Positions 22,206 to 28,129 of a stretch of DNA of 28,129 nt are shown here, piece after piece. Each line of letters opens with the position of its first letter. The first letter of the stretch is position 1. The stretch comes from a virus. The DNA lies in IMG/VR virus record IMGVR_UViG_3300031565_000275, positions 1 to 28,129 of that record; one strand, given 5' to 3'. The notes beneath the pieces were generated by a model, which searched no databases, was not told the origin of the DNA, and saw only the letters and a list, made by a program, of their open reading frames with translations. The translations under genes were made by a program, and so were the position numbers.

Positions 22206-22812
22206 AGGTAAAAGGTCTTTACGGGCTGAAATAGAAAAAGCAACTAGAGAAGGATTTATAGCTGGTGTCCGTGAATGGGTGAGAGCAGCTGTTGAAAGCA
22301 CGCCAGTATATACTGGTACAACTATGGGGACATTTGCACCCTTAGGAAGAGTAATTAAACAGCATGTTCCACCTGTTTCACCTATTAACAGTGCAGCTAG
22401 CGCAAAAAAATATTTTATATACCCTAAAGGTGGTAAAAAATATCCATTAGGTTTTGACTATGCAGCATCAGAAGCTCAACCTTATTCTAAGTATAACATA
22501 AAACCAAACTTAGGAGATATTTCTAGGGTTGAGCATATTACAGGAAATGCTAAACAGACTTTAGATTTTCAATTCTCGTTTTCACATCTTCTGCCATATG
22601 TAATTTGGAATAACACTACCCCGGGACCAATATGGATGAATCTTAAAAAAGAAACACCCTGGGATACTTTGAAAAAAGCTGATGCAGCTATGTCTTTAAG
22701 GCTAGGCCAGCTTAATAAAGAATTAAGATTAATAAAAACGAAAGGTATATTGGGGCGTTCAGTGTTAGCTGGTTCCGTTAAGTTTTTCAGGATTGAGATA
22801 AAAAATGGCTGA
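22168..22812 (+). CDS. HK97 gp10-like minor tail/tail completion protein
   Basis: The N-terminus has a basic helix (LARGKRSLRAEIEKATREG) leading to VESTPVYTGTTMGTFAP. This last stretch is the kind of P-V-x-T-G-x-x segment seen in HK97 gp10-like tail proteins. The rest (214 residues in all) is mixed, with a FSHLLPYVIWNN segment and a positively charged helical C-terminus. Such proteins act at the tail end or neck. GAGG at 22154-22157 sets the ATG at 22168. The start lies inside the chaperone's frameshift extension and the stop overlaps the tape measure start by 8 bases. An unusual feature is its place after, rather than before, the tube and chaperone genes. Family assignment is tentative. Confidence 0.5.
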   Translation: MLTVKGTMLGLARGKRSLRAEIEKATREGFIAGVREWVRAAVESTPVYTGTTMGTFAPLGRVIKQHVPPVSPINSAASAKKYFIYPKGGKKYPLGFDYAASEAQPYSKYNIKPNLGDISRVEHITGNAKQTLDFQFSFSHLLPYVIWNNTTPGPIWMNLKKETPWDTLKKADAAMSLRLGQLNKELRLIKTKGILGRSVLAGSVKFFRIEIKNG

Positions 22813-25800
22813 ACCAAACACTAGTGTCTTTAGGTATGCTGTCGAAGGTCTCAACCAATTAACAAGGGCACAAGCTGCTCTTGAAAAGTTGGGCCTTTCG
22901 CATCAGCAGTTAGCTAGCAAACTGTCTAGCTTTAACCAAAAGACAACTAAGGTTGCAACTTCTTATACTGCATGGAGTAAAGAAGGTTTTGCTGTAACTG
23001 TCTCACAAGAAAGACTGGGACAACAGTTGCTCGCCCAGAGCACTCATATTGATGAAACTAGACAAAAAACAGATTCTTTAGTACTATCTACAAAACAACT
23101 TAATGCAGCTATAAAAGGTCTTGGTTATGATAAAACAATAGCAGATCAAAGTAAACTTATAACAGGGCTGACGGCAGAAAATGCTGCTCTTAAAAAGAAA
23201 GTAAGTTCTCAAGAGAGTGTGGCAGCTGCCACAGACAGAGCTACACAAGCTACAAGAGCACAGACTGCTGCGAGTAAAGAAAACTTAGCTATTATTCGGG
23301 CACAAACTAAAGCTGTCCAAAATTTAGTAGCTGCAAATATCCCTAACTCAGGTGTACAAGCTCCTGGTGCTATACCTTCTGGCACTGTAGCCCAAAACTT
23401 TGTACCTATACCTAAGAAACAATTAGAAACAGTAACACAAGAAGTAGTTAACCTTGACAGGCAACGTGAAGCTGTTAGTAGGGTTGTTCAAAGTCTTGAG
23501 ACTAAATATGCTGCCCAAGTAAAACTTAAAGGTATAGATGCAGCTGCTTCTGAAACTTTAAGGCAGCAAATCTCTACCCAGCTACAACATGAAACAACTT
23601 TAAGAAATAATACTAAAGCTGTTATTCAAAACTTTGAAGCCGAGCTGCGTAGTAAAGGCGTCAAAGAACAAATAATTGTTGGGCTAAAAACTCTTATAAA
23701 TGCAGAGAGACAAGCTGCTGTAAGAGTAGATCAATTAACTACCTCTAATTTAAAAACAGTAGCAGCACAACAAGCTCTTAATGCTGCTATTTCTAGTTCT
23801 GGAAAGTCTTATAGTTCGGCTACGGGCTTTGCAACAGCTTACAGTTCTGCATTAGCCAAATTAACAGCAGACCTTAAAGCTGCTCAACTAAGTTCATCCA
23901 AATCTTTATTTTTAGGTAAGGTTGGTTTGTCTGGGTCGCTTGACCCTAAAGCTCTTGCTGCTGTAACGGCGGCTCAGCAAACACTTAGTACTAAAACAAA
24001 AGCTTTCTTAGGGCTGCCTCTAGGGCCAAGTTTAAATAATATTAACGAAGCCTTTAAGAAGGTTTCAGTATCTACTAAAGAATTCGGTTTCCATATTCAC
24101 GGTCTTTTAAGTAGGGTTGTTATAGGCTCTCTTATAGCTCGATCTATAGGCTTAATTACAAGAGCCTTTAGTGAAGGTATAAGAACTGTTGAAGAATTTA
24201 CTATACGTATTGGTGAAGTTAGGACAATTTCCCAATCCAATCAGTTAGCTACTCAACAATGGACAGACTCTTTACGTGACTTATCTGATGCTTGGGCCTT
24301 ACCTTTATTAGATACTGTTGAAGGTGCCTATCAATCTATATCTAATCAAATAGCCAAAGGTGCAGAGACAACAGCCTTTATGGCTGAAGCACAACGGTTT
24401 GCACTTATAGCTGTTACTTCTACTGAAAATTCAGTCAATCTTTTAACTGGTGCTCTAAATGCTTATGGGTCAGGTGCAGAAAGAGCTAGAGAAGTTTCGG
24501 ATGTCTTCTTTAAGACTATTGAATTAGGTAGGTTACGTGCTGACGAAATAGCTAATACGTTTGGGCGTGTAGCAATTTTAGGTAATCAATTAGGCATAAG
24601 TATTGAAGAGCTAGGTGCTTCACTAGCTACTCTAACTATTCAAGGTATTGGAGCCCAGGAAGGTATGACCTTCCTAAGAAATGTTTTATTAAAGCTTGTC
24701 AGACCTACTGACAGAATGCGGGAGATTTTTGATTCTTGGGGCGTATCTTCTGGTGAAGCAGCAATAGCGGCTTTTGGTTTTGAAAATGTTTTAAAGAAAT
24801 TAGCTGCAAGGGCAGAAGCTTCTAATGATCCGCTTGATGAATTGGGCGAAGCGTTTGGTCGTATTAGAGCTATTGTAGGTGCAGTTGGTCTAACTTCAGC
24901 TTTTGACAGATTCCAAGAAAACTTAGCAGAAATTAAAAAAGGTGCCGATAGTGCCGAAGAAGCTTTACGGCTTGTCCGAGAAACAGTAGGATTCCAATTT
25001 AAACAAGAATTAAATAAACTAAAGAATTTTTTAACAGTAGATATTGGAATTGGCTTACAGTCTGCTTTTGTTGATCTTAATAAAAATTTCTTAAGTTTAA
25101 CTACTACGGCTAAAGTTTTGACTCAAGCTGTCAAAGTTTTAGGCTCTGCTCTTACAGGTATTGCATTAGGTAAAATAGTTACTTCTACAGTTGCTTGGGC
25201 TACTAACTTAATAACTGTCCAGAAAAATATTTTAGGTACAGTTACCGCTACTAATACTCTAAGATTAGCTTGGGCTTCTCTAACTTCTGTAGTGTCTGTT
25301 GCAACCTTAGGGTGGGGAGCCTTTGGCATTGCAGCAGTTGGTGCTTTTTCTTTAATTCGTAGAGAGATAAAAAGAACTCAAGGTAGTATTTTTGATCTTG
25401 CTAGAGGTGAAATAGCAGCTGCTCAAGCCGCAGCTAATGAAAGATTAGACATAGAATTAAGGGTACTTTCAGCAAAACAAGATGCTACTAAATCGGCCTT
25501 TTTAACAGCGACACAATTTTACAGGTCTGAAGTAGCTGAAATACGGGCAGCCCTAAATGAATTATCAAAATTAAGCAATACTCAAGAAGCATTTAAAGAA
25601 CTTACTTTAGAGTTAGATCTAAAAGCTCTTGAAGATACCGGGCAGCTTGATGCAGCTGCAAAACTTATACAAAAAGAATTATCAGAAATCTTTAAAGCAG
25701 CATCAGTAACACCTGTTGCTGATTTTGATGCTTTTAAAGAAATGAGTAAGCAAGTTCAACAACTTACTCAAAGATTAGAAGACTACCAAGGTAAACGTTC

Positions 25801-28129
25801 CTTTGTTAATGACCAGCTTAGTAAAAATGCCAATGGTGAAGTTTTAATATTAAGAGGTGCTAATAAATTATTAAGAAATAATGTTACATTAATTGAACGT
25901 AGCAGTAAAGCATTGGATACTACTAACAGGCAAACTATACAAACTATTACTGGGGCCAGAGATTTTGCAAAAGCACAAAGAGACGCTTTTTCAAACTTGC
26001 TAAAAGAAAAACAAAAACTTGCAGCTGAAGGCGGTGACGTTGACAGAAGGACACTTTTAAGTCAGCAAAAAATTCTTGATACTCTTGAAGACTCTGTAGG
26101 AAAAACATCCAAAGACGCTGAAGTCGGTATCAGTTTAATACAAGAAACAGCTACTAAAAACTTTAAGGACGCATCTTCTACTTTACAGACAATACGGGAT
26201 CAAATTGTAAATTTAAATGCTGCCACACCTGGAGTTATTAAAAGAAGTGTTGCACGTCTTTCTACTGCTAGGCTTGAAGATGGTACTGTTCAACCATCTG
26301 TAAATCTTGACAAAATTCTAGACGGCATTGAAAAAGCAAAAGAAGCAAAAGAAGTCTTTACAGAGATTATAAAGGAAATAGATGTTTTAAAAGAGAAAGT
26401 TGAACTTTCTACTGAAGGAAAATTCGTCCCTGGCTTAGAAGAGTCTATAACTTCTCTTCTAGCCAAAGTTGATAAAGCTGTAATTGCTTTCAAAAGTTTT
26501 GATAAGGTCTTTAGTAGTAATAAAGACACAGAAGTAAGTATTAAATCTCTAGCCCAAGCTGTTGTTGAATTAGGCAAAGAGATTAGTGATGGCTTAAATT
26601 CTGCAGAAGCAAGTAATAATCTTAATAAGTTGAGCCAGTTACTGGCACTTGTAAAGGGTAATGTTTCTGATCTTGGCGTCGAACTTAAAGGTCTTGAAAG
26701 CAATGAAAAACTTGCACGCCTTGGGGATGAACTCAAATTAGATAAAGACGCCTTTGAAAGTGTTAAGCCACTTTTGGAAACAGTTATAACTCTTAAAGAT
26801 GAATTATTAAAAACAACACAAGCAACAAATTTCTTAGGGTCTGAGACAGCTAATCAAACTTCTGCGGCTGTTCAAACTGCTACAGAAATACAAAAACAAA
26901 GTGTTGCACGCTTTATACAATTTCTTACTAATAGTCTGTCTGATTTAAATGCAAAAGCAGAAGAAACAAAAGACACTGTAGTCCAAGAAAAATTAGCAAA
27001 ACTAAAAGAAGATTTGGCATTAGTTGAGCAAAGCTTAACACAAAATGTCAGCTACCAAAGTATAATAACAAACCTTATAGATATTGGTATACAAGCAACA
27101 CAAGTACATCACCAGTTAGCCGCTAGTGTTAAAGGCGATATTGATAATATAAATTTATCGTATGATGCTACCGCTGAAAAAGTTAAAGAATGGGATTCTA
27201 AGCTTAACGTGGTAAAAGGGCAGCATGAAACCCTTATACAGAAAGTACTGGAGTATAATAAGGCAATATCTAACACACCTGCACCTAGCATCTTACCGGA
27301 AAGAGGGAGACCGTTCCCAGCACAATATGGTCCTGGGGCCTTTAGTAAGGGCGGATTCGTTCAGAAGTTTGCTAAAGGCGGCTTTATAGGGGGTGCTCGT
27401 GTAGGTGGTAAAGGTTACGATATTGCACAAAGAGGTAGCATATATAAAAATTTAATACCTCCAGGTGAAGATCAAATAATTGCAGTACGAAATGGTGAAT
27501 TTGTCTTAAGAGAAAAAGCTGTAGACAGGTTACTGAAATCTGGCTTAAATCTCGACCAAACAAATAGGACCGGTGAATTAACCTTTGATAAAAGTACTCA
27601 AAAATTTGAAGATATAAATGTTAATGAAAAACTACAAGAGCTTACAAAGCAAGGTAATACTTATCTCTCTAAGTTACTTTCTAAAAAGAGTATAGCTTCA
27701 GAAACTACTATAAACAAATCAATAGAAAATTTTAAAGTTGGTAAGTCTTCAAAAAGTACAGTAGATAAATACCTAGAAAGATTTGCAAAGAAAGCATCTT
27801 CAGAAAATACTGTAAGTAAATCACTAGCTCGCAGCTTATCTTCAGAAGACACTGTAAGCAAATCACTAGCTCGCAGCTTGTCTTCAGAAGATACTGTAAG
27901 CAAGTCCTTAGAAAACTTTAAAGTTAACAAGTCCTTAGAGAATCTTTCTAAGCGGGTAGCTTCAGAAGACACTGTAAGCAAATCACTAGCTCGCAGTTTG
28001 TCTTCAGAAGATACTGTAAGCAAGTCCTTAGAAAACTTTAAAGTTAACAAGTCCTTAGAAAATCTTTCTAAGCGTACAGCTTCAGAAGATACTGTAAGCA
28101 AATCACTAGCTCGCAGTTTGTCTTCAGAA
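22805..28129 (+). CDS. Tape measure protein, 3' end beyond window
   Basis: An unbroken frame from ATG 22805 runs 1775 codons to the window edge with no stop. The N-terminal 420 residues are helical and coiled-coil rich. Residues about 425-710 show the TP901-type tape measure core, with FHIHGLLSRVVIGSLIARS, MAEAQRFALIAV, RADEIANTFGRVAILG, LGASLATLTIQG and MTFLRNVLLKLV. Hydrophobic segments around residues 780-850 may form the membrane-active part. At about residues 1512-1580 lies the hallmark GGFVQKFAKGGFIGG, PPGEDQIIAVRNGEFVLREKA, which usually closes such proteins, but here it is followed by a repeat array that continues past the window. The protein sets tail length and may help DNA pass the host membrane; the length suggests a tail longer than 250 nm by the usual proportion. 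The ATG overlaps the preceding stop. Confidence 0.88.
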   Translation, partial: MAEPNTSVFRYAVEGLNQLTRAQAALEKLGLSHQQLASKLSSFNQKTTKVATSYTAWSKEGFAVTVSQERLGQQLLAQSTHIDETRQKTDSLVLSTKQLNAAIKGLGYDKTIADQSKLITGLTAENAALKKKVSSQESVAAATDRATQATRAQTAASKENLAIIRAQTKAVQNLVAANIPNSGVQAPGAIPSGTVAQNFVPIPKKQLETVTQEVVNLDRQREAVSRVVQSLETKYAAQVKLKGIDAAASETLRQQISTQLQHETTLRNNTKAVIQNFEAELRSKGVKEQIIVGLKTLINAERQAAVRVDQLTTSNLKTVAAQQALNAAISSSGKSYSSATGFATAYSSALAKLTADLKAAQLSSSKSLFLGKVGLSGSLDPKALAAVTAAQQTLSTKTKAFLGLPLGPSLNNINEAFKKVSVSTKEFGFHIHGLLSRVVIGSLIARSIGLITRAFSEGIRTVEEFTIRIGEVRTISQSNQLATQQWTDSLRDLSDAWALPLLDTVEGAYQSISNQIAKGAETTAFMAEAQRFALIAVTSTENSVNLLTGALNAYGSGAERAREVSDVFFKTIELGRLRADEIANTFGRVAILGNQLGISIEELGASLATLTIQGIGAQEGMTFLRNVLLKLVRPTDRMREIFDSWGVSSGEAAIAAFGFENVLKKLAARAEASNDPLDELGEAFGRIRAIVGAVGLTSAFDRFQENLAEIKKGADSAEEALRLVRETVGFQFKQELNKLKNFLTVDIGIGLQSAFVDLNKNFLSLTTTAKVLTQAVKVLGSALTGIALGKIVTSTVAWATNLITVQKNILGTVTATNTLRLAWASLTSVVSVATLGWGAFGIAAVGAFSLIRREIKRTQGSIFDLARGEIAAAQAAANERLDIELRVLSAKQDATKSAFLTATQFYRSEVAEIRAALNELSKLSNTQEAFKELTLELDLKALEDTGQLDAAAKLIQKELSEIFKAASVTPVADFDAFKEMSKQVQQLTQRLEDYQGKRSFVNDQLSKNANGEVLILRGANKLLRNNVTLIERSSKALDTTNRQTIQTITGARDFAKAQRDAFSNLLKEKQKLAAEGGDVDRRTLLSQQKILDTLEDSVGKTSKDAEVGISLIQETATKNFKDASSTLQTIRDQIVNLNAATPGVIKRSVARLSTARLEDGTVQPSVNLDKILDGIEKAKEAKEVFTEIIKEIDVLKEKVELSTEGKFVPGLEESITSLLAKVDKAVIAFKSFDKVFSSNKDTEVSIKSLAQAVVELGKEISDGLNSAEASNNLNKLSQLLALVKGNVSDLGVELKGLESNEKLARLGDELKLDKDAFESVKPLLETVITLKDELLKTTQATNFLGSETANQTSAAVQTATEIQKQSVARFIQFLTNSLSDLNAKAEETKDTVVQEKLAKLKEDLALVEQSLTQNVSYQSIITNLIDIGIQATQVHHQLAASVKGDIDNINLSYDATAEKVKEWDSKLNVVKGQHETLIQKVLEYNKAISNTPAPSILPERGRPFPAQYGPGAFSKGGFVQKFAKGGFIGGARVGGKGYDIAQRGSIYKNLIPPGEDQIIAVRNGEFVLREKAVDRLLKSGLNLDQTNRTGELTFDKSTQKFEDINVNEKLQELTKQGNTYLSKLLSKKSIASETTINKSIENFKVGKSSKSTVDKYLERFAKKASSENTVSKSLARSLSSEDTVSKSLARSLSSEDTVSKSLENFKVNKSLENLSKRVASEDTVSKSLARSLSSEDTVSKSLENFKVNKSLENLSKRTASEDTVSKSLARSLSSE
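27799..28129 (+). repeat. 120-bp tandem repeat array at the tape measure 3' end
   Basis: The segment at 27841-27960 is repeated almost unchanged at 27961-28080 and a third copy starts at 28081. A shorter diverged piece precedes them at 27799-27840. Each 40-residue unit holds two copies of SEDTVSKSL and the block ENFKVNKSLENLSKR. The repeat is cut by the window edge, so copy number is unknown. Confidence 0.9.

Noticed and set aside
27661-28101. Minus-strand frame with LLTVSSE repeats
   Set aside because: It is the mirror of the tape measure repeat array and has no independent support.

Overview
The window is a stretch of a tailed double-stranded DNA phage genome (free phage or prophage; no integrase, host gene or attachment site is visible to decide). 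Every supported gene is on the + strand, packed with 1-19 nt overlaps or very short gaps, and the DNA is AT-rich. There is no gene-free stretch longer than 300 bases, and I saw no tRNA, rRNA, CRISPR array, insertion sequence or convincing sigma-70 promoter. A long tape measure protein, a tail tube protein and a tail assembly chaperone, with no visible sheath or baseplate genes, suggest a siphovirus. One gene carries a PEP-CTERM-like sorting signal, which points to a Gram-negative host with an exosortase system; the host cannot be named from the sequence.

Layout. (1) 47-3267: small, mostly exported or membrane proteins around a papain-like cysteine peptidase: an unknown 92-aa protein, an exported protein with a Pro-Val linker, the PEP-CTERM-like protein, the peptidase, a short exported protein and a membrane/coiled-coil protein. 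A stem-loop follows at 3281-3318. (2) 3331-7502: DNA packaging: a zinc-finger candidate small terminase, a 57-aa holin-like membrane protein, a GpA-type large terminase and the portal. (3) 7492-16613: a 9-kb accessory/adhesion block between portal and head genes: a two-LamG-domain fibre-like protein, an unknown protein, a small Gp80-like structural protein, a PAPS-dependent sulfotransferase, a broken ORF with an in-frame stop, a SAM methyltransferase-like protein, and a 1353-aa protein with about 47 copies of a 20-residue repeat. (4) 16622-21505: head completion, scaffold, P22-like major capsid protein with a duplicated inserted domain, connector, tail terminator and tail tube. (5) 21532-28129: tail assembly chaperone with a -1 frameshift extension, an HK97 gp10-like tail protein, and a tape measure protein that leaves the window inside a 120-bp tandem repeat array.

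The genes form a packaging, head and tail assembly line interrupted by genes that probably act at the virion or host surface. The most notable points are the exosortase-type sorting signal on a phage-encoded protein, the sulfotransferase and methyltransferase embedded among structural genes, the very long 20-aa repeat fibre whose repeat also occurs in the LamG protein, the previously unlisted frameshift product of the chaperone gene, and the repeat arrays in the capsid and tape measure proteins.
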